In this document: piece by piece, positions 11,491 to 24,961 of the stretch
Position numbering within the stretch: the stretch's first letter is position 1
Layout: each line of letters begins with the position of its first letter
Origin: Phoronis australis
Taxonomy: Eukaryota > Phoronida > Phoronidae
DNA length: 64,000 bases
Direction: 5' to 3'
Assembly: GCA_002633005.1 (NCBI GenBank)
Contig: NMRA01000034.1
Coordinates: 1,363,540 to 1,427,539 of the forward strand
Notes under the pieces: model-generated
Database searches by the model: none
Told to the model about the DNA's origin: nothing
What the model saw: only the letters and a program-made list of their open reading frames with translations
Position numbers and translations under genes: made by a program

Positions 11491-13985
11491 CGGGTGCGAA
11501 TCGTGAGTGGCGCATTCATTTAAACTATTTTCGAGTACGGATCGTGTATTAGTTATGGGGTAGGTACTTCTTGGATCCTTATAACATCTTCTAACCATGT
11601 AAAAAGGGTTAACAACGCGTGAGACAAGGACTTTAAAGAAATTACCGAACCGGCGTGCAGTTGCCTTAAGGACATTAAGGTTGTAACTCGGAAGCTTTAA
11701 GTGAATGTGTAGTTAAGCTGTTTACAAATTCAAACAAGTTATTCGCAACGATTCTGTATTGGGTTTCGCGTCTTGTTTCTAGCGATACAGTCTCCTTCCT
11801 AGAAAGGATAAATGGGCGCTAGGCTTTCGTATTTATACTGACATTTTTTATTTATGTAACTCTTTCGAATTCCAACTTACCTTTCGAATGTTCCATCTTG
11901 CCCTAAAATGAAAGTAATTTGGAATATTGTTTAACAGCACAAACACTTTTCTAAATCGGTTCGGTTTTCCAAATATTTGTTGTTTTTATCAAGTCTGTTA
12001 ACTCACTTCTAATTTTAAATAACGACTGTCATAACATTTGACATCGGCAAAATAAGCTGTCTTATGTCTTCACCTGTAATAAATATCTTAGGGACTTTTC
12101 GTCTTACCACGAGCGAAAATGGTTTCAAGAAACAAGAACAGTTAAAAACGAAATTACCACGGTATGATTTACATTTCGGAAAAAATGATTCTGCGTTTCA
12201 TTCCGTGTTACGCCGTTTCTCAACCGAAACGAACGAGTCATGTCATTAAGTGGGACAAAACCGTGTTCGATGTCCTTATCGAACCCCGTTTTGTAATAAC
12301 GACATCCCCATCCAATTCCTCGAAACACAATGATGCTCTATAACTCTCGACAACCCTCAAAAGTTTGGAGGAAAATCTGAAACTCCGCGGATTGACTGTA
12401 ATCATTAAAACAAGGTTTAGCACATTTTTTTTTGTTTCTAAAGAGTGCTGCCAAAATGCAAAAAAATAACAAGAAGTGTAATAATCAAACCTTTCATGTA
12501 CTAACTGACTATTTAATTAACTAATCTGTCAACATGCTAATGAGCTTGCACTTGTCAGCTGATTTTACATGAGTCATGTCAACAAAGGCTTATCGCAAAA
12601 ATGGGAACAGAAATTTATTAAGCAATTAAACTTTAGATAATAAGAATTCTAACAGACACGAAACCATGCAATTACGCAAAACCAAGAATTTCTCTTCAAC
12701 GTTGGCTTCATAATAACAGACGAGGCCGGATGCATTGCCACATGCGTTGTAAGTACAAGAAGTCAAAGAGAAGGAGCATTGAAAGGCACTCCAAAGAGTA
12801 GTAAGCCGCACCCCGGTTACAAGCACTACTCATAAGCCGATAGTTTGTTCCTGTAGACCGTAGAACTCTAGCCCTTCTATGTACAGACTTACGACCTCTA
12901 GGACTGGAGATTAAAAGATAATAGAGGCCAATTGACGTGCATCTAGCCAACCATGAGGGCCACAGGTGGGTGGGAGTCATCCCAACGTGTCCCTGGTCTA
13001 CATGTATGTATCCAGGGTTCTGTGTGTCCCGGTGTGGTAGTAGTGATTGTCCGCCTGTAGAGAAATGTTCTAGCTGAATGTATTTGAAAGCCGGCATACG
13101 GGCGCTATTTTCAATGGATTATTCGGATGCTTCATTCAAATACACGCAAGCCGAACAATTTATCAAGAGTTTGAATGTGATGTACGTTTTTGGCTTAAAA
13201 TTGATTTTTTGGGCAAATGTCACGTGATCCTGACCTTGAATAACCTCGTATGTGTCAAAAATTGATAGTCCGCTCTGGTGAACATAAGAATCGACCCAAA
13301 GATCCTGAGATTCTGTCAAGTGGCCGGCGAGATATGTCTGCATGTAATTTCAATTATGCCAGTAGGCCAAATTTTAACCTAATTATGCATGCAAATCAGG
13401 GTTAACGAGGTTGATCTTTGCCTTATAAATGGGCGGCCCAGCACTGGAAAAAGTGGGTGGCTATAGCTCCCCCCAGTGCTCCTGTGGTGCACCGCCCATA
13501 GACGTGGGCTATAGCCCCCCGCCCCCCTATTGTGCGGCGCCTATGCTAAATTAGGATCGAAATAGCACCTCAAAATTGTCATGTGGACGTAAAATGGCGA
13601 TTGGAGCTAAAACTTGCACACTCGTCCGCTTAGCGCCTGGACTATCATACGCAAAAGACCGGGGCACATAGAACCCGGACACACAGAACCCGTAATCCAC
13701 GGATGCACAGACATGATTGTACAGTGTGAATTTATACGACCAAGACGCAAGTTTATAAAAATCACTTTGGTGACTTGACAGCGTTTTATTTAGTCAGGAG
13801 TATGAATATCCTTAGGGCAATTTTACTGCTCGTGCAATTTACTTTGAACTATTCTATGATCTCTTTAACATCCAAAAAAAAACGTTCATGTAACATGATG
13901 GTCCATAGAAAAGTCTTCAGCCCTCCCAGAAAGCTGAATAACGTTTGACCTCCCAGGTGGGGACCGTGAAGATGATTGCACAGTT

Positions 13986-14289
13986 TCAGATCTCTTCAAT
14001 AGTTCTACAATTGAGCAAAGAGGCTAATGCAGTCAGTGCTTCAATTAATAGTTCAAGTGTAGATTCCACAAACGTTTCACAAAAATACGCTAGAAGTGCT
14101 GGATCCCCACAAGTCCTGGTTAGGCCGATGAAGGTACCCACATTTCAAAGAAGAATTTCGGCTTCCAAGGCATCCACGCTCATATCGGTGTTAAAGTATG
14201 ACAAACTGTCGACATCAATTTCGTTGTACACTATAGAAGCTGGCAAGATTTCCATACCCGCCAAAGCTTGCTGTATCAGAACTCCAAAT
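13986..14289 (-). pseudogene. Possible coding remnant with an in-frame TGA
   Basis: After an acceptor-like gttttag, the minus strand holds a frame of 47 codons containing FGVLIQQALAGMEILPASIV and DVDSLSYFNTDMSVDALEAE, then TGA at 14145-14147. The same frame stays open for 52 more codons (including LLAYFCETFVESTLELLIEA) to a second TGA at 13986. The residue mix looks protein-like, but I recognise no family, and the antisense frame is also open. It may be a terminal exon ending at the first TGA, a dead exon, or chance. Confidence 0.3.
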
Positions 14290-15025
14290 CTAAAACATGA
14301 TACATAGTAGCGTTTCACACTGTATGCTTATTTGTCAGTAGTATTGAAAAACATACACGTCTAAGAGAAAAAATACCACTACACACTTACTATATCTGCT
14401 ACAGAGCTGGTCAATAACGTGATCTAGGAACAGTAGCAGTAAAAGTTTCGTTTATAGAACACAGACGGAGAGTCTTCGACGCTGCTACCTTCTGGTTTAT
14501 TATTCATAAACAGAATGTACATTTTTTCGAAAGGTTTGTACCTTCCTCGCTCACACTTGCGATCTGATCTCTCAGCGTTGAATGAAAAGGCTAAAGTTTC
14601 AGAAAAAATATACTTAATGACCAAATGGATGTACCAAATGACCTGAAACTTTGGAATTGGAACTCAATTACAGGTACCGATCAGACATGTGAATTTGAAG
14701 CGTCTAGCTAAAAATTTTAGTTTGCACTCAATGACCTTTGACCTATTTAATCTGATTGGGTGACCCAATTACTTACAAAAGTGATGCATTTGATTACCAC
14801 GTGCACTTACACGGGTATACTGAAATTGAAAAGAATTCCTTGAAGGAGAAACCACATTTTAAAAATTAGATGAGCTTTGCACCTATTGACCTCATCCGAT
14901 GCGTTATGATATTACGTATCATTCTCCTGGAGTGCAAAAATCAAAAAATTTCCGGTATCACGATCTAAACTAGAATCACGCACGATTAAACTTGTCAATG
15001 GACATCGTGGATTTTTTGCGAGCAA

Positions 15026-15081
15026 TGATACGCCGTAAAACGTAACATTTTCGTAAAGTGTAACAGTCGTTACGGCGTATC
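15026..15081. repeat. Perfect 13-bp inverted repeat (hairpin)
   Basis: TGATACGCCGTAA at the left end is matched by TTACGGCGTATCA at the right end, with about 30 bases between them. It could be the ends of a tiny element or a regulatory palindrome; nothing further is seen. Confidence 0.55.
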
Positions 15082-15884
15082 AGAGCACTGTACGCGTGTA
15101 CAGAAACTCGCGATATATTTAATTGTAATCATGTATAGCTGCAGCTTGCTTGAATTAAGAGTCGACACAAGTCACTTAACAATCGTACTACAAAAGCTTC
15201 AAAATCTTACCAACAGTATTGGCTTTCTCATCGCCGTCACTTAGCTTTCTTTTTCTTTAAAAGAGCGATGTGATTTTCCTCATTTCGGCAGACAACGGAG
15301 ACGCGTCACGACACCAATTGGCAGTGGCTTGAGACGCCACTAAATTGCGCACATCGACTCAGCGGTGGAGAAAACTGTAATCACACAGAAATATACACCC
15401 ACGACAAAATAAACGGTAGGATTTATTTTCATGACTTTTTACTATCATTTTTTGTCGCCGGGCGGCCAAGGAGGGGTAACCAGAAATACTCTGAGCAAAC
15501 TCTTGCAGGGAGTCTCATGAAATCTCAGGGTTGCAATTAGCTCGAGCACTATAATGCATGGGTTACGCTCGGGAGTTAGCATTGTATTCTTCCAGTTCTA
15601 TGATCTCTACAATACGAAACTTTGCAACATACCGGCCGTCCTAACGATTGGCCACAAAACATCTTTCGCGCTTTTGACGTGCGTACAATGAAATTATTTG
15701 TGTATTTCATCACAACGGAAATTGCCACCTGACAGTGTAGTCTGCCTATATAACATACCAACAAAAGTGCACTTCGTGACGGAAAAAATGGGTAACAAGT
15801 TACACCAGCCCTTGGAAAGATTTATCTATATACCCAAAGGTTCATTGATAGCTAAACAACGGTATAATTAACAATACCAAATTT

Positions 15885-16165
15885 CATTTTATGATACAAA
15901 TATTCAAGATCTCGAAAACGCTGTTGCAGCTCTCCAAATATATAGTTTCGATTCATACAGCTAAGGATTTTTTCATGAAAATCATTAAGTCCTTTTTCAA
16001 TAGCTCCTCATACAAAAGTGGCAAACTACACCTCCTAACATTTTGGAGAACACTGCAAAAACATAGTATCCAAAACTTTCATATGATCCCGATAATCATT
16101 TCTGAGAGATGATATGCCGATGTTGGCTATATATGAACATTTTTATACTTCATAGCCTTAGGAGA
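15885..16165 (+). repeat. Diverged dispersed repeat (related to 41885-42145)
   Basis: Shared ordered blocks with 41885-42145 include 'tttttcatgaaaat', 'cctcat.caaaagtgg', 'acattttg', 'tttggagaa', 'gatatgat/gatgatatgcc' and a closing 'agcctta/aacctta' then 'ggag'. Roughly 280 bp, old and of unknown class. Confidence 0.45.
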
Positions 16166-17142
16166 AATTAAAATGTTCCGAGTATTTTCGAAAATAGGTC
16201 CACCCAAAAATATGCCCATGGGCGTTTTTGGGGAAAAATTCTAAAAGTATGCCCATTAATATTTTCGGTGACTGTTTGCATGTTTTGAAAATCTGATGGA
16301 TTAAGTATTCTAAAATACGACATGTTACATCTTTTTTATGAAATAATTTGGTTTCATTATTTAGGGATTGCAATTTCCCTCCAAAGTGACATTCACTTAG
16401 GGAGGTATTGATAACTCACCGTATTAGCACAGTGTGAAGGACAGCTTAACCCACTGTTCGTTGAATGCGAAGTAAGTATAGATGAACAAATTTTCACTGG
16501 TGATATACAACCACATACAATAAAAAGGACACGCGTTTTTTAAAAAAAATTGACACGTAATGCTTGTTTAACGAAACTGCATCATAAAATGTTTTACACA
16601 ATTTTTGACAATACGGCCCTGGTCTCTTCTTTCTCCAAAAATACGCCCAGTTCCATTTGACGTTTTTGAAAGGTCGTTTTCTAAATATCCACCCACGAGC
16701 TTATTATAACGACACGGTGCTTTAAATGTGATCCCGAAAATGGAATGTGTGGCTACTAGTGCTGGGATGGGGGAAGTGTCGGTTGAATTAGATATTTTTA
16801 TCGGTTTTGAAGCAATTTTGACTTAGAGGGACATTTTTGCATGTTTTCAGAAAGGGGAATGGGCAAAATCACTTATGGATGACCATCTTTTCCTATTTTT
16901 CAAAATTTTCCAGTGCTTCGAAACTATAAGGAGAATTCAAAATTTAATATATTATTTTCAATTATTTTCACGAATATCCACTAAAGTGCTCATTTACATT
17001 TGCATGCAATGCAAACTTGAGTGACATGACACTTTCGGGATACCTTGTATATGCGTATGTACTTTAGACTATTCTACAAATAGTTCCTCACTGGGTTACC
17101 ACAAAAGAAGTTATTAATGTGCCTTCGTGGTCAACCCTCAAT

Positions 17143-17241
17143 GGCGACAATATGTGCCGGTTGCGACAATATATGCCGTGACGCATACTGTCACTTGAGC
17201 GACATCATATGTTGGTGTTAAGTGCATATATTGTCGCATTC
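17143..17241. repeat. Hairpin built on a GCGACAATATATGC motif
   Basis: TGCGACAATATATGC near 17164 is exactly reverse-complemented by GCATATATTGTCGCA near 17223-17237, and a related direct copy (GCGACAATATGTGC) sits at 17144. The loop itself contains further GCGAC and TGTCGC words. Confidence 0.5.
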
Positions 17242-18324
17242 GGGTGATTTGTGTCGAGTGCGACACAACTGTCGCTAAGCGCCGTATTGGACTATTTCCT
17301 ATTTATTTTTTAAAAGATGTTTCATACATTCTTTGGAGCATTCTAAAATCACACCACGCTTTTCAAGGATTTAAGAACTTCAGTTTACACTTTGTTTACC
17401 AATACCAAGGCAAGGCCGCCTGGGACCTATCACTGAACCAAACGGACTGCCCCCGCCGGGGCAACCGTGTCCCGGTGTCCGTGATCAGGCGGGGGTCAGT
17501 GACACCGTACTTATTCACGCCGCTTTTTGTACAAATGTGTGAACGCGCATATTTTTGTTCTTACCCTCACTAAAACTTGAGGCACGTGGGGTATTGGAAA
17601 ATATCCAACCACAGACAATAATTAGCGATTTTATAAGGTCCAGTAAAATCCACGAACACGAATTCGTCTGCTTTCTTTGGTTCACTTATTTGTCAATAGA
17701 TGGCAAAAGTGAAAGTTTAGATTAATTATCTACAAATCTTGATGTCACAACCTAACGCTTTGAAATCGATGAGTCTCATGGCAGCTCATTTTCTTTTGAA
17801 TTCAATTTTCATTTTTTCAAGAACAGTGACTACTTAAACAGCAATATCCATGTACTCTAAAATTAAGAAAACAGTTTAGAGACTAAGCCATTACTGCATT
17901 AGCGCCACATGTGAACAATTCGAACAGTCTGACAAGCGTGAACTGTTTCTGGAACTGTTCGTTTTAAAAATATGGATGCTCAGGTATAAATGAATAGCTA
18001 TTTTCCGTATACATCGTACTTCTCATTTTTGCAAACAGTTTCATTGTAGTGCCCGAGTCCATGATGGGAGCCTTTGCGACACAAATAGACAGTCCACAGT
18101 CTCAAGTGGCCCCAGTACTTTATTCACTGTGAGGGCCGTGAGGCAAATTTGGCCGAAAAGCTTTTGCGTATGTAGGACCTAGGCCTATGTGATGTCTACT
18201 GCCCCTACTGGGGCCAGTTTAGACTGTGGTACTGTCAACACAAATGCAAACGTCCGAGTCTTCGAACTCGACTATAGTGTATATTTGACCTGTGCAGTCC
18301 TGTGCTGTACTGCCTGGCCCTAGC

Positions 18325-18760
18325 GCTAATGCTGTGCATGAACTTGGATTCCTGCTTAATCTCAAGATCGCGCGTACGGCCTGAACTTGGAATTAAATAT
18401 TCAAAAAGCCAATCAGGTGAAATCTGTTTTTCCGTGTTAAGAGGCTTTGTTATTGGCCTCACGACCACCCATTTTCTCCTTAACTAGCCTACTACTGGAA
18501 CTTGGGTCTGAAGCGGAGAATGTGACCAGTTTATTATTGTTTGGTCAGTGAACATGATCACCAATATTTGGAAAAATCCGATGAAAGTTCACTAAAATTC
18601 ACATTAATTTATTAGTGCAGTGCATTTTTTTTTCACTTTGAACGTGATTATGTGAGTGAACTCAGTTGTCAAGTTTCCTTGTGTATTCTAAGTTTATTGT
18701 CATGCACGATCTTGAGATTAAACAGGATTTCAAGTTCACGCACAGCTGCACTCTGTAGCA
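18325..18760. repeat. Inverted pair of about 50-bp repeats
   Basis: The minus-strand sequence at about 18330-18380 and the plus-strand sequence at about 18705-18755 share GATCTTGAGATTAA, then CAGGA, CAAGTTCA and GCACAGC in the same order. They are inverted copies of one segment about 330 bp apart, possibly arms of a decayed element just upstream of the TRIM-NHL-like gene. Confidence 0.5.
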
Positions 18761-19773
18761 GCACTACTGCACCAATACCAGCCAGCTTGCAAGAACCTCC
18801 CAGAAAGAAACAAGTGTCAAAAAGTGCATTGCCTGAAGGCCAAGTGAATCAAGCACAATTGCTACACTGGAATTTTCTCTAACAGGCAAATTTGCTCTAC
18901 ACAATCATAGACTTATAAACCTATTTCATAATGGTGTTGCAGCCTTGACTGACACCTGTGCCAAACTGGTCTGGTTTGCTTCAAACCGGCTGTTTGGGGA
19001 AACTAATTAATGCATGTGCCAAAAGGAAGCTACCGTAAGTTCCCAAATTTTTGCCAGTACATTTTGAATTTCAAACAGTTGCTACTATCGGGATGGAAAT
19101 TGATGACATTGAGTGCGGTTGGTGTATGATAGTTTCTCTGGACACTTCAACCATGTGATTAATCCTGCAATAGCACTTAATATATAATAACAGTTGATGC
19201 AGTTGGCATTCTGGGAATACTTTGAATAGACTAGGCAAGACAACCTTATGATGTTTGAGTGGAAGAAATTAAGTAGAATAAACATTTTTTATCATTTCTT
19301 TAATGTATCAATGCAATTCAACAACAGAACGATGTCTCTTGATTGTCGTAGGGGTTGTTATTAATTTGTTTTAAAGAGTACTGTTGGGTATTTATGACTT
19401 AGCCAAATTGATGCCCAGATATTGGAAAGAACCAACGAAAAAATAGAATTGATAGTTTTTCGTCAGGTTTTTAATGTAATGTTTTTCAAAGTTTGAGTTG
19501 TCAAGGCGAAAACCACTTATCAGAACGTATATCTGAAGTGTCAAAGCAAAAAGGGTGTACGTACTCATAGGAAGTAGCGCCTTTACACCTCAGGCATACC
19601 GTCCCATATGTGGTTCTTGACTTTAGACTTTGGACATTCCTTCTGTGGAATTACCATTACCTTTTCAAATTTTGATAAAAATCAAACTATCAAACATGTT
19701 CACAGCGCTTTCTCATTTAGTACAATAGCCTCACATTGGTTGTCTTCTAGTTGTGTGTGAATATTGTTTGTAG

Positions 19774-19965
19774 GAAAGTCTTGCTTCACCAGAATATTGT
19801 TGGGAAAGACTGACCGCATGTCTTGCTGACACAAAGATGTATTTGTCCAAGCTAGTGGACATGCAGAGAGACGTAGACAATACCAAAGCATTGTTATTAA
19901 TGAAACAAGATGTGGCCATGGGGGACATTGATGCAGCCTGTCACCAGTACACAGACCAAATAAAG
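19774..19965 (+). CDS. TRIM-NHL-like exon a: coiled coil, first part
   Basis: Acceptor attgtttgtag, donor AAG|gtatta, 64 codons, phase 0 at both ends. It contains RLTACLADTKMYLSKLVDMQ and MGDIDAACHQYTDQIK, the heptad pattern of the BBC coiled coil. An in-frame TAG sits at the acceptor, so the frame cannot continue upstream unspliced. Confidence 0.75.
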
Positions 19966-22900
19966 GTATTATGAACCATACATCTCCAATTCAATCAATG
20001 ATTGTAATTTTCTTTATCCATGTAAACCCTTCCATTGGGGGGGGGGGGGGTTATTCTATAAGTGCACTCCCCAAACATTTTTCCTTGGGTGTGGAAATCC
20101 TTGACCTGGACAATAATTATATCACATGTTGTTAGTACATGGGGCACATCTCCTAAAGCAACATTATGCAGAGTCTGAGAGCAGGCTTTTAAGAGAATTT
20201 CCTTTTTTAATTTTCATTTCCTCTTATTTGATTTCCAGTTTCATTTTTTATCATTGTTTTAACTTTATTTATGTAAAACCGTTTGGTGCAGTTAAATATT
20301 TCTGTCACATAACCCTATTTATTTGTAGAACGACACATCACCTGGAAATTTTTCCTCTGTTTTTTTTCATGGGTCATTCCAAATCCTGAGAGAGGTCACT
20401 AAACACTAAGAATCTTGGGGCCTGGAGTTAGAGCTTTTTCATAGTTGCCGAGGGGTGCCTTATTGGAATTTTCTGGCATTTATAAACTGCCCTAAACATA
20501 GACTAAGCCACAGCGACTAAATCATCTCAGTTACAGGCTCACACACTTGTCCCTGCTTTTCAATAACTTAGTGACTACAGGCTTGAATTCATTGTAGACT
20601 TAATTATCTGATAGGTATTCCTGAAAATAGATGCATAAACCCACCAAAATTCCTTTATCTGTTACCAGTTAGGTACACAAACTCAAATGAAGCAGCTGGG
20701 CTAACCAGCTTAGTTCTAAGAGTTATGCTGTTCCATCAGGTGAACATGCCATAAGGGCTTGAAACTCATACTGTGAGCTCCTTTCACCAGAGTGGGGATG
20801 GGGGAGCCCTTTTACCAGAGCAGCTTTTGTCCACCCTTACCAGAGCTGATACCCCCTTTGTGAATTAACCAGGTGGAAAATTGCCCAATTTGCAGGTGAG
20901 GAGGGACTATATGAATAGCAATGATGATTTCCAAGATCATAATAAACCAATGCTTTCATTAGTTCTTTTGTATCTACAGTTTTGTATATATTAGGCTAAA
21001 TACATTGACAATTCCATAATTATGAGGTCCTACATAGCCTGAAGCCTATGGAAAATACCCTTGGTAGTACCTATCAGAATAAGTTAAAATGAAAGCCTGT
21101 ATGCTGAGACCTTAACGGAAGTTACTTCGGGCAAAGCTCAAAGCTAGTCTTATCTTGTAGAAAGTTTGTGATGACTACAAGAGAGAGATACATTCTCTAG
21201 TTGAAAGTCGTGTTACCAAGTTGGAGGACCACTTTAAAGTTACCTCGGAAAAAATGTTGAAAATAAACAAAGCCTACCAAACAGGCCAAGGAATGCTGAA
21301 GGTAAGGGTCATTCTGTTCTTTAGCAGGATATTAAAATGAATAAAAAGACGAATTGTACAGAATTATTAAACTCAAGTGTTCCAAGCGGTGCGTTCTTCA
21401 CTGGCAGTTTAATGTCCTTTTATCCATTTCCCATATATTTTGATGGTAATGACTCATATCTGTTTACATCTTTCAACTTAGGTTCGTCTTGGCTCCCATG
21501 ACGGAGTGGCATGTGCAAATAAATGTAATGAGTGTACCATGATGTTACATTTTCAAGGCACACATAACACGCTGGTGTAACTGATACCCTGAATTAATGA
21601 AAGCACAAAATATTGGTGATTTCAAACTTGCTTCTTTGTACTGACTGTATTATACTTGATGATGATATTTTAGAATTTTGAAACCTAATATGAAGCACAG
21701 CGTCTTGTTTTTGTCATTTTATCAAAAATGTGACTAAGCTGTCTTGCAATACGTATAGCCTTGCAATGCTTAGGAAACTGTCTTGCGAAGTGTTTGACCT
21801 TTGGCAGTGCTATGTGCAATTAAACTGTATGGTGCAATGCTTATTGCCTTTCATTGCTATGTGTCAATAAACTGTCTTTCTCCACAGCCTGGCAATACTA
21901 TATGTAAACTGTCTTGCAATGTCTGTGGCCTGGATATGTTACATATAACTAAATTGTCTTGCAATGTCTATGACCTGGATATGCTCTATGTAACTAACTT
22001 GTCTTGTGCAATGTTTATTGCCTTGCAATGCTATATGTCACTAAACTATCTTTCAATGTCTATGTTGCCTGGCAATGTTATATGTAACTAAACTTTATTG
22101 CAATGTCTATGGGCTGGCAATGCTATATGTAACTTTACTGTCTTGCTATGTCTATGACCTGACAATGCTATATGTAACTTAACTGCCTATTCTGTAAACA
22201 CCCCCTTTAAAGGAGATAATTAGGATCCATTAGTAGAAATCTGGACTGGTTCCATCCACATTCCAGTCTCACTAGGGGGCAAGTCATCAATAGAGTGACT
22301 CTATTCACTAGGTCTCATAGTGATGGTACTGTTTCTTATCTGATCATTTCTAAGTGTAGAAGGCTTGAAAGCATCTAGGTTGTAGTTTTCAATTTTCTTG
22401 GAAACTATATAGTTTGCTGAAAAGATAATTGTTTTATTACCCCCTATGGGTTTTGAATAGCCATGTGGGGAATGCTATTCCATCACCTAGTTGTAATGAA
22501 ACCAGTGTACCATCAAACATCCAGTTTATTGAAATTGTAGTGAAATCAATGTCTCATAAACACCATCTTAATGTGTTCATTATAGTGAAACTGAAGCATC
22601 CCTGAGTTCAAGTTGGATTGAATGTGTTATGTCTTCTTATAGCATACTCCTTTATTCAAGTTGTGTCTTTTCCATACTCTTGTTGTATTCTATCTGTTTA
22701 TAAACTGATGGTCTCTGTGTTTTAATAGGCTTGACAACTCGTCTCTAATCTGTGTATGTGCTCATGACTTTAGTCAGTATGTTACTGGTTTTGTTATTTA
22801 TATTTATAGTTGGGACAGGAGCGCCTGTTACAAATGAATTGTGACAACCTGGTAGGAGATCTTGAAGCATTGACTATAGAGGAAGTTGCATGTCATCAAT

Positions 22901-24926
22901 TGACGAACCAATACAAGCTTTGTTTTGTTTCTAACATGGTCCCACTTAAAGCCACTGACCTTGGCTTCATACAGTTGTGTGCGCTGGATCCACGCAAGAT
23001 GGAGCTGAAACATGATTCAAGTTTGGTCACAGACTGTGTTGGTAAGACATACTTATTGTGGGGGGACAAAATTAGTACTCGTGTCTGTAAGCCATGCGAT
23101 GTTGCTAAAATGATTGCTCAAGAGGAAATTTTGTTCTTATTTTCTACCAATCACGCATGTATGTGGGGCATTTCTGGTGCCAGTTATTTTGATATAATGT
23201 TCAAGGTCACTCAAATGTGTTGCAGTATTTCAAGGATGATTTAGGTTTTTTTTAGTTAAGTATCTCATACCAAGTCGTAAGTAGGTAACTCCTGCTGATT
23301 TTTGAAATCTTCATATTGTTTTCAAGGTCAGAAAGCAGGGCCTTCGATACCTTGGTTTTGGGGCTGAATATCAACCCCAATTGTCCTATTGAAAATATTT
23401 AAAACTCATACAAAATTCATCCCATCAGGTTAAAAATCCCCTCGAGGTTCTAATCATTGGTGCAAAATGTTGGTGATGGGTCAACTGAAAATTCCCCTCT
23501 CAAAAGGCATAGGCACCTTCCCGCCAGGATAGTAAGGGCCCTGTAGGGTGAAAATCAGAAGTTTAATTTTCAAAGTATTCACACTTTGTCTAAAGAATGG
23601 AGCCTTGTCTTTTGTTCATAAATCTACCAAGGTCTAGTTGGGACAATTATGGAATGCGCCAGTTGATTTTGTTAACCTCAACGTCATTTTCAAGCTCATT
23701 GGGAGATCTCAAGAATAGAGATTTAGGTTTACACATTTTGCATTGGTTTGAGAGTTAGCACTTTGAAAAGATCATGTAGCATGTGTGGACAATAACGTTC
23801 ATACATTCCAATCAGTTGATGTTGAGAAATACACTGGAATTCTGTTCCATCCATTGAAAAATAGTGGCTTGCATTTACTGTGACAAAAAGAAATGACTAA
23901 ATGAATGCTTTCCAGTAATTTTTCCACTTTTTGACCTGTTAATGATTTTCACACAGCCAGGTAAATGCTGTTCTGTGTGCAATTCCTACACAAGACGATA
24001 TTTGCAAAATCGTTAAAAAACATGCTTGCGTTGTGCCGCAGGACACATCATCAGCATTTTGCAGTTTGACTGTATTTCCCAAAATTTTGCCCCATTCATG
24101 GTTTCCAGGCATCCATGTTGGGAAATCTTTTCTCTACACAACTTATCCTATTTTCTGAAGTGGATTTCAACATTAAAAATTTTTCCTGTTGAAGTGTTGT
24201 AAAGCATACTGTGATCATTTTGCAATTAGACTGTATGTTCCTGAATTTTAACCCGTTCTTTTTTCATGCATTTGTGTAGTGAAGTGCTATATCTGTGTGC
24301 AGGTCCCTACTCCTCTATGGGGGATATTGCTGTATATTTCATATTTAGCACGCAGATATAGGTGCGGCATCTCCAGCCGCCAGTTGACTTTGACGACCTT
24401 GAGTTCAATTTCAAGTGATCATCACAAGAAAAGTTGTAAGATGCATCACATTGTGTATTGCAAGAAAGTTCATATTTTATTGTAAATGTGGTCATGTTCA
24501 AATATCGCAAAAATTTTTTAAGTCTGGTGTGCACGCCACCTATTGACCACATCCTGTGACCTAGAATACAAGTCTCAGTATGTGGCCAACAGATGACATG
24601 CAGACCAAATTTAAAAGAGTTTGTGATCTATTCCACTCCAGTTTACATAATTACTCATATACATTTTCAGATATGTTGCAAAGTTATTCGCAAAAAATAC
24701 TACAGGAGTTGATAAGCTTTATATATTTAAGGTTCTCAGACACAAGAAAAAGTTATTCTTACCCATTTAGCTTTTGTCCACGTTGGTGGATTTGCCATGC
24801 TTGATCTGGATAAGCTTCCCTGATTTTTCTGGGAATATCTATGTTGCCTTTGTCAACAATACTTATATAATGTTACACCACAAATGATTACTACTCAAAA
24901 TTGCAGTCTCGAGTGTGTGTGTGTGN

Positions 24927-24961
<35 letters not shown>

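Larger units (their letters stand above)
14300..18300. other. Region without a supported gene
   Basis: Only structural repeats were seen: a hairpin at 15026-15081, a diverged repeat at 15885-16165 that recurs at 41885-42145, and a hairpin with nested direct repeats at 17143-17241. A GC-rich block at 17430-17505 has complementary CCCCCGCC and GGCGGGGG segments. None of the open frames shows a domain or paired splice sites. Confidence 0.45.

Noticed and set aside
12708-13097. 129-codon minus-strand frame
   Set aside because: No recognised motif, no paired splice sites, and the composition of non-coding neighbours.
13945-14307. Plus-strand 120-codon frame
   Set aside because: It is the antisense of the minus-strand remnant, serine-rich, without a domain; the minus strand looks more protein-like, though weakly.
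18652-18882. Candidate RING or B-box exon upstream of the TRIM coiled coil
   Set aside because: The frame has scattered cysteines, but not the C/H spacing of RING or B-box zinc binding, and part of it is an inverted repeat.
21801-22091. Plus-strand 96-codon frame with repeated LSCN-type peptides
   Set aside because: It translates the 45-bp intronic tandem repeat inside the TRIM-NHL-like gene.
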